64,000 nucleotides of DNA from Brevundimonas sp. (GTDB taxonomy: Bacteria > Pseudomonadota > Alphaproteobacteria > Caulobacterales > Caulobacteraceae): the NCBI RefSeq assembly GCF_003248455.1, contig NZ_QFNM01000008.1, forward strand, positions 13,537 through 77,536, given 5' to 3'. The position numbers and the translations under genes are program-made. Shown in pieces: positions 15,798 through 25,315 of the stretch (the first letter of the stretch is position 1; every line of letters begins with the position of its first letter). Under the pieces are notes generated by a model, which worked only from the letters and a program-made list of their open reading frames with translations, ran no database searches and had not been told where the DNA came from.

Positions 15798-17429
15798 TCA
15801 ACGCGACGGCGCTGTGGACGGGCCGACGATCGCCGCCTGGGGCGGGCTGTGCGGCCCGGCGACGCCGCCTGCGGCAGGCTCCTGCGCGGCGACGGCGGGG
15901 GCGGGCGGATCGTAGTGAACCCCCACGCCCGGTCCCAACGGCAGGTCGAAGGCGACCCAGGCGGCCACCATCGCCAGGCCGGCGACCAGGAACGCCCCGG
16001 CATAGGGCAGCATGGTCGCCATCAGCGATCCCAGGCCGAATCGCGGGTCCCACCGCTGGGCGAAGGTCAGGATCAGCGGGAAATAGCTCATCAGCGGCGT
16101 GGCGATGTTGGTGACGGAATCGCCCATCCGATAGGCGGCGGTCGTCATCTCGGGCGAAATCCCCAGCAGCATGAACATCGGCACCACGATCGGCGCCAGG
16201 GCCGACCATTTGGCCGAGGCCGAGCCGATGAACAGATCGAAGAAGCAGGAGACGAAGACCACGCAGATCAGGAGCAGCGGGGCGGGGAGGGCGATGCTCT
16301 TCAGTCCCGCCGCCGCGTTCACCGCCAGGATCGGTCCCAGGCCCGACCAGTTGAACATGGCCACGAAATGGGCGGCGAAGAAGGCCAGCACGATATAGGG
16401 CGCCAGCTGGGCGACGCCGTCGCGCATCATGGCCACCAGATCGCGGTGCGACTTGATCGCGCCCGACCCCGCCCCATAGGCCCCGCCCGCAACGAAGAAG
16501 GTGACGGCGAAGAAGGCGACCAATGAGCGATAAAGCGGATTGAAGCGCTGCTCCGGGTCGGCCTCGGGGTCCACGAACGGAGAGCCGGGCAGGAAGGTGA
16601 TCAGGGTCCAGAGCGCGAGCATGCCCAGCACCGCCAGGGCGGCGAAGCCCAGGCCGCGCTTCTCGGCCGATGTCAGGGGCTGTCTCTCGCTGGCGGCGGG
16701 CGCGGCCACGCCCTCTGCAGGCTTCCAGACGCCCAGGCGCGGCTCGATGACCCGGTCGGTCAGAAACCAGACGATGGGGGTGAAGACGAAGACGACGCCG
16801 ACGATGAAGAACCAGTTGCCGGCGATGTTGACCGAATAGGACGGGTCGATAAGGCGGGCCGCGGGCTCGGTGATGCCCAGGATCAGGGCGTCGCTGGCCC
16901 CCGGAAACAGATTGCCGGCATATCCGCCGGAAACGGCGGCGAAGCCGGCCGCCAGGCCGGCCAGCGGATGACGCCCGGCCGCGGCGAAGATCACCGCCGC
17001 CAGCGGAATGACCACGACATAGGAGGCGTCCGATGCGTGATGCGACACCATCCCGGTGATCACCACGATCGGCGTCAGTATGGCGCGCGGCGCATTCAGC
17101 AGGGCGCCGCGGATGGCGGTGGCGAACAGGCCGGTGCGCTCGGCGACTGAGGCGCCGTAGATGATGGTGATGACGATCCCCAGCGGCGGAAAGTCGGCCA
17201 GGGTGCGCGGCATGCCGATGATCAGCCGCTCAAGATTCTCGCCCGACAGCAGGCTTTGCGCCGCCAGACGGTCGCCCGTCACGGGATTGACGGCCGACCA
17301 GCCCAGGCCCGCCCCAACCATGCTGAGCACGATCAACCCGCCGATCAGCCAGAGAAACAGGAAGACCGGATCGGGCAGGCGATTGCCGATCCGTTCCACG
17401 GCGTTCAAGGCGCGGCTGGCGACGCTCAT
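15798..17429 (-). CDS. AbgT family transporter
   Basis: 543 residues, inner-membrane protein with about 11-13 hydrophobic spans. Family features: N-terminal NRLPDPVFLFLWL, the segment GYAGNLFPGASDALILGITEPAARLIDPSYSVNIAGNWFF, and near the C-terminus SASAKWSALAPIVVPMFMLLGISPEMT. E. coli AbgT imports p-aminobenzoyl-glutamate; other members (MtrF, YdaH) export sulfonamide antimetabolites. Which applies here cannot be told, since no abgAB peptidase genes are adjacent. The C-terminal tail after the last span is Ala/Pro-rich and specific to this protein. Monocistronic, divergent from the nuo operon across a 205-bp gap that must hold both promoters. Confidence 0.92.
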   Translation of the reverse strand: MSVASRALNAVERIGNRLPDPVFLFLWLIGGLIVLSMVGAGLGWSAVNPVTGDRLAAQSLLSGENLERLIIGMPRTLADFPPLGIVITIIYGASVAERTGLFATAIRGALLNAPRAILTPIVVITGMVSHHASDASYVVVIPLAAVIFAAAGRHPLAGLAAGFAAVSGGYAGNLFPGASDALILGITEPAARLIDPSYSVNIAGNWFFIVGVVFVFTPIVWFLTDRVIEPRLGVWKPAEGVAAPAASERQPLTSAEKRGLGFAALAVLGMLALWTLITFLPGSPFVDPEADPEQRFNPLYRSLVAFFAVTFFVAGGAYGAGSGAIKSHRDLVAMMRDGVAQLAPYIVLAFFAAHFVAMFNWSGLGPILAVNAAAGLKSIALPAPLLLICVVFVSCFFDLFIGSASAKWSALAPIVVPMFMLLGISPEMTTAAYRMGDSVTNIATPLMSYFPLILTFAQRWDPRFGLGSLMATMLPYAGAFLVAGLAMVAAWVAFDLPLGPGVGVHYDPPAPAVAAQEPAAGGVAGPHSPPQAAIVGPSTAPSR

Positions 17430-17634
17430 TCGGATGACTTTCGGTTACGCGGGAGAAGCCGCCATAGGGCTTCGGCGGCGCATGAGGCGCAAGCATCGGG
17501 CCTGCGACATATGGCGCACGAAGTTGCGATCCATTCTCAATGAAAACCCAATGCGCGCAGGGGTTTGAACGGCGACGTTGTTGGGTCTAAGAAGCGCCGA
17601 ATCCCGCCTCTCCCCGGCGGACGAGGTTCTTCGA

Positions 17635-18012
17635 ATGAACGCATTTCTTCTAGAATATCTGCCCGTGCTGGTGTTCGCCGGCGTCGCGGCCGTGGTCGGC
17701 ATTCTCTTCATCGTCCTGCCGCTGTTGCTGGCGCCGAAGAACCCCGATTCCGAAAAGCTCTCGGCCTATGAGTGCGGCTTCAACGCCTTCGACGATGCGC
17801 GGATGAAGTTCGACATCCGCTTCTATCTGGTGTCGATCCTGTTCATCATCTTCGACCTGGAAGTGGCCTTCCTGTTCCCTTGGGCGGTGTCGATGTTCGA
17901 TCTGTCGCACGCTGGAATGGTGTTCGCCTTCTGGTCGATGATGGTCTTTTTGGGCGTGCTGACCATCGGCTTCATCTACGAATGGAAGAAGGGAGCCCTG
18001 GAATGGGAGTAG
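17635..18012 (+). CDS. nuoA: NADH-quinone oxidoreductase subunit A
   Basis: 125 residues, first gene of the complex I operon. Three membrane spans; the conserved loop YECGFNAFDDARMKFDIRFYLVSILFIIFDLE is characteristic of NuoA and lines the quinone-site region. The ATG at 17635 is preferred over the frame's earlier start at 17578 because it gives the standard N-terminus NAFLLEYLPV. The stop overlaps the nuoB start by 9 bp. Confidence 0.96.
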   Translation: MNAFLLEYLPVLVFAGVAAVVGILFIVLPLLLAPKNPDSEKLSAYECGFNAFDDARMKFDIRFYLVSILFIIFDLEVAFLFPWAVSMFDLSHAGMVFAFWSMMVFLGVLTIGFIYEWKKGALEWE

Positions 18013-18611
18013 TCGCCGCTTCCAAGCCTGCGGGCCTGGTCTCCGCCTCGGGCGCGCCGCTGGTTGCGGCTGGCGCCGGCGCGCGTTCGACCGTCGAGGG
18101 CTACGACCCCAAGGTCCACGACAAATTCTTCGAGGCCGTGAACATGGAGTTGGGCGAGCGGGGCTATCTGGTCGCCGCCGCCGACGACGTCATTAACTGG
18201 GCCCGCACCGGCTCCCTGATGTGGATGACCTTCGGCCTGGCCTGCTGCGCCGTCGAGATGATCCAGATGTCGATGCCGCGTTTCGACGTCGAACGCTTCG
18301 GCATGGCGCCGCGCGCCAGCCCGCGCCAGTCGGACCTGATGATCGTCGCCGGCACCCTGACCAACAAGATGGCCCCCGCCATCCGCAAGGTCTACGACCA
18401 GATGCCCGATCCGCGCTACGTCGTGTCGATGGGCAGCTGCGCCAACGGCGGCGGCTACTATCACTATAGTTACAGCGTCGTGCGCGGCTGCGACCGGGTC
18501 GTGCCGGTGGACGTCTATGTGCCCGGCTGCCCGCCGACGGCCGAGGCGCTGCTGTACGGCCTGCTGCAGCTTCAGAAGAAGATCCGTCGCACGGGGACGA
18601 TCGACCGATGA
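18004..18611 (+). CDS. nuoB: NADH-quinone oxidoreductase subunit B
   Basis: 202 residues, peripheral-arm subunit that carries cluster N2, the last iron-sulfur centre before quinone. The four ligands are visible: Cys81-Cys82 in GLACCAVEM, Cys146 in GSCANGG and Cys176 in VPGCPPTAEALL. The N-terminal 30 residues are Ala/Gly-rich and not conserved. Starts inside the end of nuoA and its stop overlaps the nuoC start (ATGA), so translation is coupled. Confidence 0.96.
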
Positions 18612-19252
18612 CCTCCCTTGCTGTCCAGGCCCGACAGGAGGCCTTTCTGACGCCGCTGGGCGCCGAGATGGTCGGCGCGCTTTCGGGCGAAGGCTGGGGC
18701 GTCGAGGCCCAGGTGGCCTATGGCGAACTGACCCTGGTCGCGCCGCGCGAGCGGATCGTCGAGGTGATGACCGCCCTGCGCGACCAATTCGGCTTCCAGC
18801 AGTTGCTGGACCTCTGCGGGGCCGACTACCCGGATCGCAAGGAGCGGTTCGAGGTGGTCTATCATCTGCTGTCGCTGACCCGGAACGCGCGCCTGCGCGT
18901 CAAGGTGTCGACCGACGAGGTTCAGCCCGTGCCGTCGATCATCGCCGTCTATCCGGCCGCAAACTGGTTCGAACGCGAAGCCTACGACATGTTCGGCATG
19001 CTGTTCTCGGGACACCCCGACCTGCGCCGCCTGCTGACGGACTATGGTTTCGAGGGGCATCCGCTCCGCAAGGACTTCCCCATGACGGGCTATGTCGAGG
19101 TCCGCTACGACGAGGAACAGCGCCGCGTGGTCTATGAGCCGGTCAAGCTGACGCAGGAGTTCCGCACGTTCGACTTCCTGTCGCCGTGGGAAGGCGCCGA
19201 CTATCCCGCGCCGGTCCTGCCGGGCGACGAAAAGGCGGGAGGCCAGGCGTGA
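18608..19252 (+). CDS. nuoC: NADH-quinone oxidoreductase subunit C
   Basis: 214 residues, 30-kDa subunit of the peripheral arm, separate from NuoD (fused in E. coli). Signature EREAYDMFGMLFSGHPDLRRLLTDYGFEGHPLRKDFP is intact. The C-terminus ends FRTFDFLSPWEGADYP. ATGA overlap with nuoB and a one-base overlap with nuoD. Confidence 0.96.
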   Translation: MTSLAVQARQEAFLTPLGAEMVGALSGEGWGVEAQVAYGELTLVAPRERIVEVMTALRDQFGFQQLLDLCGADYPDRKERFEVVYHLLSLTRNARLRVKVSTDEVQPVPSIIAVYPAANWFEREAYDMFGMLFSGHPDLRRLLTDYGFEGHPLRKDFPMTGYVEVRYDEEQRRVVYEPVKLTQEFRTFDFLSPWEGADYPAPVLPGDEKAGGQA

Positions 19253-20517
19253 TGGCCGATACGACCCATACCCTGCCGCCGCTCGGCGTCGATGTGTTCG
19301 AGGACGACCTGGACACCCGCACCGCCCATGCGCGCGAGATGGAAGACCGCAAGTTCACCATCAACTTCGGCCCGCAGCACCCGGCGGCGCACGGCGTGTT
19401 GCGCCTGGTGCTGGAGTTGGACGGCGAGATCGTCGAGCGCGTCGATCCGCACATCGGCCTGCTGCACCGCGGCACCGAAAAGCTGATGGAGGCCCGCACC
19501 TACCTTCAGAACGTACCGTACCTTGATCGTCTGGACTATGTCTCGCCGATGAACCAGGAGCACGCCTTCTGCCTGGCCGTCGAGAAGCTGCTGGGCGTCG
19601 AGGTTCCGTACCGGGCGCAGCTGATCCGCGTCCTCTATTCGGAAATCGGCCGCATCCTGTCGCACATGCTGAACGTGACGACCCAGGCCATGGACGTCGG
19701 CGCCCTGACGCCGCCGCTCTGGGGCTTCGAGGAACGCGAAAAGCTGATGGTGTTCTACGAGCGCGCCTGCGGCGCCCGTCTGCACGCCAACTACTTCCGT
19801 CCGGGCGGCGTCCACCAGGACCTGCCGATGGACCTGATCGACGACATCGGCCGCTGGTGCCAGGAGTTCCCGCCGGCGCTGAAGGACATCGAAAGCCTGG
19901 TCACGGAAAACCGCATCTTCAAGCAGCGCAACGTCGATATCGGCGTGGTGTCGAAGGAGAACGCCCTGGCCTGGGGCTTCACCGGCGTCATGCTACGCGG
20001 CTCGGACATCGCCTGGGACCTGCGCAAGTCGCAGCCTTACGAATGTTACGCCGACCTGGACTTCGACGTGGTCGTCGGCAAGAACGGCGATTGCTGGGAC
20101 CGCTATCTGGTCCGCATCGAAGAGATGAAGCAGTCGACGCGGATCATGGAGCAGTGCATCCACAAGCTGCGCAACTGCCCTGGCGAGCCGGTCCTGGTCG
20201 AGAACAACAAGATCGTTCCGCCGCGCCGTGGCGAGATGAAGCGGTCGATGGAATCGCTGATCCATCACTTCAAACTCTACACCGAAGGCTTCTCGACGCC
20301 CGAGGGCGAAGTCTATGCCTCGGTCGAGGCGCCCAAGGGCGAGTTCGGCGTCTATCTGGTGTCGGACGGGACCAACAAACCCTATCGCGTGAAGATTTCG
20401 GCGCCGGGCTTCCGCTCGCTGCAGGCGATGGACTGGATGAACCGCGGCCACCAGTTGGCGGACGTGTCCGCCATCCTCGGCTCGCTCGACATCGTTTTCG
20501 GAGAAGTGGACCGATGA
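19252..20517 (+). CDS. nuoD: NADH-quinone oxidoreductase subunit D
   Basis: 421 residues, 49-kDa quinone-site subunit related to NiFe-hydrogenase large subunits. Contains NFGPQHPAAHGVLRLVLELDGE with the quinone-contacting His, DPHIGLLHRGTEKLME, and RPGGVHQDLP. C-terminus DIVFGEVDR is the usual ending. The ATG at 19252 shares its A with the nuoC stop. A short N-terminal extension (about 30 residues) precedes the conserved start. Confidence 0.97.
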   Translation: MADTTHTLPPLGVDVFEDDLDTRTAHAREMEDRKFTINFGPQHPAAHGVLRLVLELDGEIVERVDPHIGLLHRGTEKLMEARTYLQNVPYLDRLDYVSPMNQEHAFCLAVEKLLGVEVPYRAQLIRVLYSEIGRILSHMLNVTTQAMDVGALTPPLWGFEEREKLMVFYERACGARLHANYFRPGGVHQDLPMDLIDDIGRWCQEFPPALKDIESLVTENRIFKQRNVDIGVVSKENALAWGFTGVMLRGSDIAWDLRKSQPYECYADLDFDVVVGKNGDCWDRYLVRIEEMKQSTRIMEQCIHKLRNCPGEPVLVENNKIVPPRRGEMKRSMESLIHHFKLYTEGFSTPEGEVYASVEAPKGEFGVYLVSDGTNKPYRVKISAPGFRSLQAMDWMNRGHQLADVSAILGSLDIVFGEVDR

Positions 20518-21191
20518 GCGTTCGTCGTCTCGCCAAGGATCAGCCTGACTCGTTCGCCTTTTCGGCGGACACGATGGCCAAGGCCGAATGGTGGATCAAG
20601 AAATACCCGGAAAGCCGCCGTCAGTCGGCGGTGATCCCGATCCTGTGGCTGGTGCAGAAGCAGGAAGGTTGGGTGTCGGAGCCCGCCATCCGCGCCGTCG
20701 GCGACCTGTTGGGCATGGCCTACATCCGGGTGCTGGAAGTCGCGACCTTCTACACCATGTTCATGCTGGAGCCGGTCGGCAAGACCGCGCTGATCCAGGT
20801 GTGCGGCACCACGCCCTGCATGCTGCGCGGCGCCAACGAGCTGATGCGCGTCTGCAAGGAGAAGATCGGTCCCAAGGATCATCTTTCCGCCGACGGCCGC
20901 TTCACCTGGCAGGAAGTCGAGTGCCTGGGCGCTTGTTCGAACGCCCCGATGGCCCAGATCAACGACTACTATTTCGAGGACCTGACGCCCGAGAGCATCG
21001 GCCGGATCATCGACGACTTCGCCGCCGGCAAGTCGCCAGAGCGGGGCTCCTACGCCGGGCGCACCAATGCGGCGCCGGCAGGCGGGGCCAAGACCCTGCT
21101 GGACCCGAAACTGTACGACGGTTCGGCCGCCGCGCCGATAGCCAAGCTTCCCAACAGCGATCCGGCCCCGGCCGAGAAGGCGCCCGCCTGA
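20514..21191 (+). CDS. nuoE: NADH-quinone oxidoreductase subunit E
   Basis: 225 residues, 24-kDa subunit with the N1a [2Fe-2S] cluster; ligands lie in CGTTPCMLRG and CLGACSNAP. Thioredoxin-like fold expected. The C-terminal 60 residues after the conserved domain (Ala/Pro/Gly/Lys-rich) form an extension seen in alphaproteobacterial NuoE. ATGA overlap with nuoD; the stop shares a base with the start of the next small gene. Confidence 0.96.
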   Translation: MSVRRLAKDQPDSFAFSADTMAKAEWWIKKYPESRRQSAVIPILWLVQKQEGWVSEPAIRAVGDLLGMAYIRVLEVATFYTMFMLEPVGKTALIQVCGTTPCMLRGANELMRVCKEKIGPKDHLSADGRFTWQEVECLGACSNAPMAQINDYYFEDLTPESIGRIIDDFAAGKSPERGSYAGRTNAAPAGGAKTLLDPKLYDGSAAAPIAKLPNSDPAPAEKAPA

Positions 21192-21454
21192 TGCCCGCGC
21201 CCGATCTGAACACCGAGGCGGGGCGCGCGGCCTATCGCAAGGAACTGCGCGGCGTCGGGCGCCCGTTGCGGGCAGGCGGGCTGGCGATGGTGGTCGGCGC
21301 GGCCGTGCTGATCCTGATCTCGCGTCAGGGCACGGTGGGCGCCTGGGCGGTCAACGTCTCCTACTTCATGCTCGCGGCCGGCTGGGCGATGGTCATCGCC
21401 GCCATCTGGATGCGCACCCGCCACCACAAGCGCCGTCTGGCGGAAGGACTCTGA
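21191..21454 (+). CDS. Small membrane protein embedded in the nuo operon
   Basis: 87 residues with two hydrophobic spans (LAMVVGAAVLILIS and SYFMLAAGWAMVIAAIWM) separated by a short loop, and a basic C-terminus (RTRHHKRRL). I do not recognise a named family. The ATG at 21191 overlaps the nuoE stop by one base, and the stop is 5 bp before nuoF, so it is translated as part of the complex I operon. It is not one of the 14 core subunits. An assembly or accessory role is suggested only by its position. Confidence 0.8.
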   Translation: MPAPDLNTEAGRAAYRKELRGVGRPLRAGGLAMVVGAAVLILISRQGTVGAWAVNVSYFMLAAGWAMVIAAIWMRTRHHKRRLAEGL

Positions 21455-21459
21455 GGGCC

Positions 21460-22773
21460 ATGGTCGGCATTCTCGAAGACAAGGACCGGATCTTCACCAA
21501 CCTGTACGGCTTCCACGACTGGACGCTGGACGGGGCGAGGAACCGCGGCGCCTGGAACGCCACCAAGGACATGCTGGACCTTGGCCGCGACTGGATCATC
21601 AACAACGTCAAGGCCTCGGGTCTGCGCGGCCGGGGCGGCGCCGGCTTCTCGACCGGCCTGAAGTGGTCGTTCATGCCCAAGGAGGTGAAGGATCGCCCTC
21701 ACTACCTGGTCGTCAACGCCGACGAATCCGAACCCGCGACCTGCAAAGACCGGGAGATCATGCGCCACGATCCGCATCTGCTGATCGAGGGCTGCCTGAT
21801 CGCCAGCTTCGCGATGCAGGCCCATGCCTGCTACATCTATCTGCGCGGCGAATACGTGCTGGAGCGCGAGCGGATGGAAGCCGCCGTCAAGCAGGCCTAC
21901 GAGGCCCGGCTGATCGGCAAGGACAACGTCCACGGCTGGGACTTCGACGTCTATATCCACCACGGCGGCGGCGCCTATATCTGCGGTGAAGAGACGGCGC
22001 TTCTGGAGTCCCTGGAAGGCAAGAAGGGCCAGCCGCGCCTGAAGCCGCCGTTCCCGGCCGGCGCGGGCCTGTACGGCTGCCCGACCACGGTGAACAACGT
22101 CGAGTCGATCGCGGTCGTGGGCACGATCCTGCGTCGCGGCGCCGACTGGTTCGCCAGCTTCGGCCGTCCGAACAACACCGGCACCAAGCTGATGTCCCTG
22201 TCGGGGCACGTGAACACGCCCTGCGTGGTGGAGGAGACCATGTCGATCCCCCTGCGTCAGCTGATCGAAGATCACGGCGGCGGCGTACGCGGCGGCTGGG
22301 GCAATCTGAAGGCCATCATTCCCGGCGGCGCGTCCTGCCCGGTCATCACGCGCGAACAGGCCGAGACGGTCCTGATGGACTTCGACTCCATGCGCGAGGT
22401 CCGCTCGTCGCTGGGCACGGCCGGCGTGACCGTCATGGACGAATCCACCGACATCGTGAAGGCGATCGCCCGCATCAGCTACTTCTTCAAGCACGAGAGC
22501 TGCGGCCAGTGCACGCCGTGCCGCGAAGGCACCGGCTGGATGTGGCGCGTGCTGGAGCGGATGGCCGTGGGCGAGGCCGATCCATCGGAAATCGATCTGC
22601 TGCTGGACGTCGCCGGCCAGGTCGAGGGCCACACCATCTGCGCCCTGGGCGACGCCGCCGCCTGGCCCGTTCAGGGCCTGATCCGTCACTTCCGTCACGA
22701 GATCGAAGACCGGATCGCCAACTATCGCAGCCGCCGCGCGAACTTCGCCGGCCACGCCATCGCCGCGGAGTAG
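21460..22773 (+). CDS. nuoF: NADH-quinone oxidoreductase subunit F
   Basis: 437 residues, 51-kDa NADH-dehydrogenase subunit binding NADH, FMN and cluster N3. GLRGRGGAGFSTGLKWSF is the nucleotide-binding Gly-rich loop; GGGAYICGEETALLESLEG contributes to FMN binding; CGQCTPCREGTGWM with a later Cys in GHTICALGDAAAWP supplies the [4Fe-4S] ligands. ATG at 21460. Confidence 0.97.
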   Translation: MVGILEDKDRIFTNLYGFHDWTLDGARNRGAWNATKDMLDLGRDWIINNVKASGLRGRGGAGFSTGLKWSFMPKEVKDRPHYLVVNADESEPATCKDREIMRHDPHLLIEGCLIASFAMQAHACYIYLRGEYVLERERMEAAVKQAYEARLIGKDNVHGWDFDVYIHHGGGAYICGEETALLESLEGKKGQPRLKPPFPAGAGLYGCPTTVNNVESIAVVGTILRRGADWFASFGRPNNTGTKLMSLSGHVNTPCVVEETMSIPLRQLIEDHGGGVRGGWGNLKAIIPGGASCPVITREQAETVLMDFDSMREVRSSLGTAGVTVMDESTDIVKAIARISYFFKHESCGQCTPCREGTGWMWRVLERMAVGEADPSEIDLLLDVAGQVEGHTICALGDAAAWPVQGLIRHFRHEIEDRIANYRSRRANFAGHAIAAE

Positions 22774-22775
22774 GG

Positions 22776-23267
22776 ATGCGCCTTTCGCCCGCCATCGTGA
22801 TCGGAGCCTTCGCTCTCGCCGCCTGCGGCGAGCGTGAAACTGCGCCCACGCCCGCGGAAAAGGGTTCGGCCGAGGTCGCGACGTCGAACGCGGTTCAGGC
22901 GGCGCCCGAGGTTCTGGCCGCCGGCGAACTGCGCCGCGTGTGCCAGGCCGGTCTGGCCCGGATTCATGGCCAGGAGCCGGGGGCCATAACGGTCGAGAGC
23001 GTTCAGAACGGCGTGGTTCGTGCGTCCTGGCGCGCGCCGGTCGACGGCGGGCGGATGCGCGCCGACTGCCGCGTGGACAACGATCTGATCGTATGGAAGC
23101 CGCTCGATCTGCCCGATGAAACGCTCGTTCGCTGGATGAACCAGTCGGGCGACCCGGTGATCCGCTACGTCCTGGACGGCGACACGATCACCATCACACA
23201 GACGCTCCCTGACGGGACGACGGACCGCGCCGATCTGGCCGTTCCCGCTGAAGAAGAGGCCCGCTGA
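22776..23267 (+). CDS. Lipoprotein embedded in the nuo operon, function unknown
   Basis: 163 residues. N-terminal signal with a lipobox LAAC (cysteine at about residue 17), so it should be lipid-anchored on the periplasmic side. A 30-residue Ala/Glu linker is followed by a compact domain with two cysteines (RRVCQAGLA and ADCRVDN) that could form a disulfide, plus several beta strands. Family not recognised. It starts 2 bp after the nuoF stop and its own stop shares a base with nuoG, so it is tightly built into the operon although complex I's peripheral arm is cytoplasmic. Confidence 0.82.
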   Translation: MRLSPAIVIGAFALAACGERETAPTPAEKGSAEVATSNAVQAAPEVLAAGELRRVCQAGLARIHGQEPGAITVESVQNGVVRASWRAPVDGGRMRADCRVDNDLIVWKPLDLPDETLVRWMNQSGDPVIRYVLDGDTITITQTLPDGTTDRADLAVPAEEEAR

Positions 23268-25312
23268 TGCCAGTCGCCAAGGTCAACGGCGTCGAAACCG
23301 AGTTCGAGCCCGGCATGACCGTGCTCCAGGTCGCCGAACGCGCGGGGCAGGAAATCCCGCGTTTCTGCTACCACGAACGCCTGTCCATCGCCGGCAACTG
23401 CCGCATGTGCCTGGTCGAAGTGAAGCCTGGACCGCCAAAGCCCCAGGCCTCGTGCGCCCTGCCGGCCGCCGACGGCCAGGAAATCTTCACCGACACGCCG
23501 ATGGTCAGGAAGGCCCGCGAAGGGGTGATGGAATTCCTGCTCATCAACCACCCGCTGGACTGCCCGATCTGCGACCAGGGCGGCGAGTGCGACCTGCAGG
23601 ACCAGTCGGTCGGCTACGGCCGCGACGGTTCGCGCTATTCGGAGAACAAGCGCGCGGTCGAAGAAAAGAACATGGGTCCGACGGTCAAGACCTTCATGAC
23701 CCGCTGCATCCAATGCACGCGCTGCGTCCGGTTCATCACCGAGGTCGCCGGCGTGCCGGACATCGGCATGATCTCGCGCGGCGAGGACGCCGAGATCACG
23801 ACCTATCTGGAAAAGAACATCGACTCGGAACTGTCGGGCAACGTCAACGACCTGTGCCCGGTCGGCGCCCTGACGCACCGTCCGTGGCAGTACCACTATC
23901 GTCCGTGGGAACTGAAGAAGACCGAGACCATCGACGTCATGGACGCCCTGGGCTCGAACATCCGCGCCGACTATCGCGGGTCCGAAGTCATGCGCGTGCT
24001 GCCGCGCGTGAACGAGGGGATCAACGAGGAGTGGCTGTCGGACAAGAGCCGCTATGTCGTCGACGGCCTGACCGCGCGCCGCCTGGACCGGCCGTGGATC
24101 CGCGAGAACGGCCGCCTGCGCGCCGCAACCTGGAACGAGGCGCTGGACGCCGTCGCCGCCAAGATCAAGGCTGCGCCGGCCGACCGTATCGGCGCGATCG
24201 CGGGCGACCTGCAGGACGCCGAGTCGATGAAGGCGGCGCTGGACCTGTTCCGCGCCCTGGGCTCGAACAACACCGATTGCCGCCAGGACGGCGCCGCCTT
24301 GGGTTACGGCCCGCGCGAGGGCTGGCTGTTCAACTCCGGCCTCGAAGGCATTGAGAAGGCTGACGCCGTCCTGATCGTCGGCGCCAATCCGCGCACCGAG
24401 GCGCCATTGCTGAACGCCCGTCTGCGCAAGGCCTGGCTGAAGGGCGGGATGGAAATCGGCGTCATCGGCGAACAGGCCGATCTGACGTTCGACTACGTCT
24501 ATCTGGGCGCCGGTTCGCAGACCCTGGCCAAGCTGCCCAAGTCGGCGTTGGACTTCCTGACCAAGGCCGAGCGTCCGGCGATCGTCGTCGGCGCCGGCGC
24601 GCTGGGCGGTGAGGGCGGCTCGGCCGTCCTGAACGCCCTGGGCGCCCTGGCCAGGAAGGTCGGCGTCGTGACCGACGGCTGGAACGGCTTCAACGTCCTG
24701 CATCACGCCGCGGCTCGCGTGGGCGGTCTGGACATGGGCTTCGTGCCGGCGGACGGCGGCCTCACGGTCTCTGAGATGCTGAAGCCCGATGCGCTGGACG
24801 TTCTGTTCCTGCTGGGCGCGGACGAAGTCGATCCGACCGGTTCGAACGCCTTCCGCGTCTATCTGGGCAGCCATGGCGACCGCGGCGCGCACGGCGCCGA
24901 CGTCATCCTGCCGGGCGCGGCCTACACCGAGAAGTCGGGGCTTTACGTCAACACCGAAGGCCGTGTGCAGATGGCCGAACGGGTCGTCTTCCCCAAGGGC
25001 GAGGCCAAGGAAGACTGGGCCGTCATCCGGGCCCTGTCGGCCCGGGTCGATCGGACGCTGCCTTACGACACCCTGGAGCAGCTGCGCGCCAAGCTGATGG
25101 GCGACCATCCGACGTTCGGCCGGATCGACTATCTGCCGGCGCCGACGATGTTCGATGTGGCGTCGCTGGGCGTCGAGGGCGACCTGGGCGACCGCGCCTT
25201 CGTCTCGGTCGTGGCCGACCCCTATCTTTCCAACCCGATCGCGCGCGCCAGCGCGACGATGGCCGAGCTGTCCGCCCTGCGGACCCAGCCGGTCGCAATG
25301 GCGGCGGAGTAA
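23267..25312 (+). CDS. nuoG: NADH-quinone oxidoreductase subunit G
   Basis: 681 residues, 75-kDa subunit. N-terminal [2Fe-2S] ligands in CYHERLSIAGNCRMC, the His-containing site HPLDCPICDQGGECDLQD, and a further cluster CIQCTRCVRF with the distal NDLCPVGALTHRP. The rest is the molybdopterin-oxidoreductase-like domain without cofactor. It is shorter than E. coli NuoG and lacks the extra N7 cluster domain, as in mitochondria and alphaproteobacteria. Starts on the last base of the lipoprotein stop. Confidence 0.97.
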   Translation: MPVAKVNGVETEFEPGMTVLQVAERAGQEIPRFCYHERLSIAGNCRMCLVEVKPGPPKPQASCALPAADGQEIFTDTPMVRKAREGVMEFLLINHPLDCPICDQGGECDLQDQSVGYGRDGSRYSENKRAVEEKNMGPTVKTFMTRCIQCTRCVRFITEVAGVPDIGMISRGEDAEITTYLEKNIDSELSGNVNDLCPVGALTHRPWQYHYRPWELKKTETIDVMDALGSNIRADYRGSEVMRVLPRVNEGINEEWLSDKSRYVVDGLTARRLDRPWIRENGRLRAATWNEALDAVAAKIKAAPADRIGAIAGDLQDAESMKAALDLFRALGSNNTDCRQDGAALGYGPREGWLFNSGLEGIEKADAVLIVGANPRTEAPLLNARLRKAWLKGGMEIGVIGEQADLTFDYVYLGAGSQTLAKLPKSALDFLTKAERPAIVVGAGALGGEGGSAVLNALGALARKVGVVTDGWNGFNVLHHAAARVGGLDMGFVPADGGLTVSEMLKPDALDVLFLLGADEVDPTGSNAFRVYLGSHGDRGAHGADVILPGAAYTEKSGLYVNTEGRVQMAERVVFPKGEAKEDWAVIRALSARVDRTLPYDTLEQLRAKLMGDHPTFGRIDYLPAPTMFDVASLGVEGDLGDRAFVSVVADPYLSNPIARASATMAELSALRTQPVAMAAE

Positions 25313-25315
25313 GCC

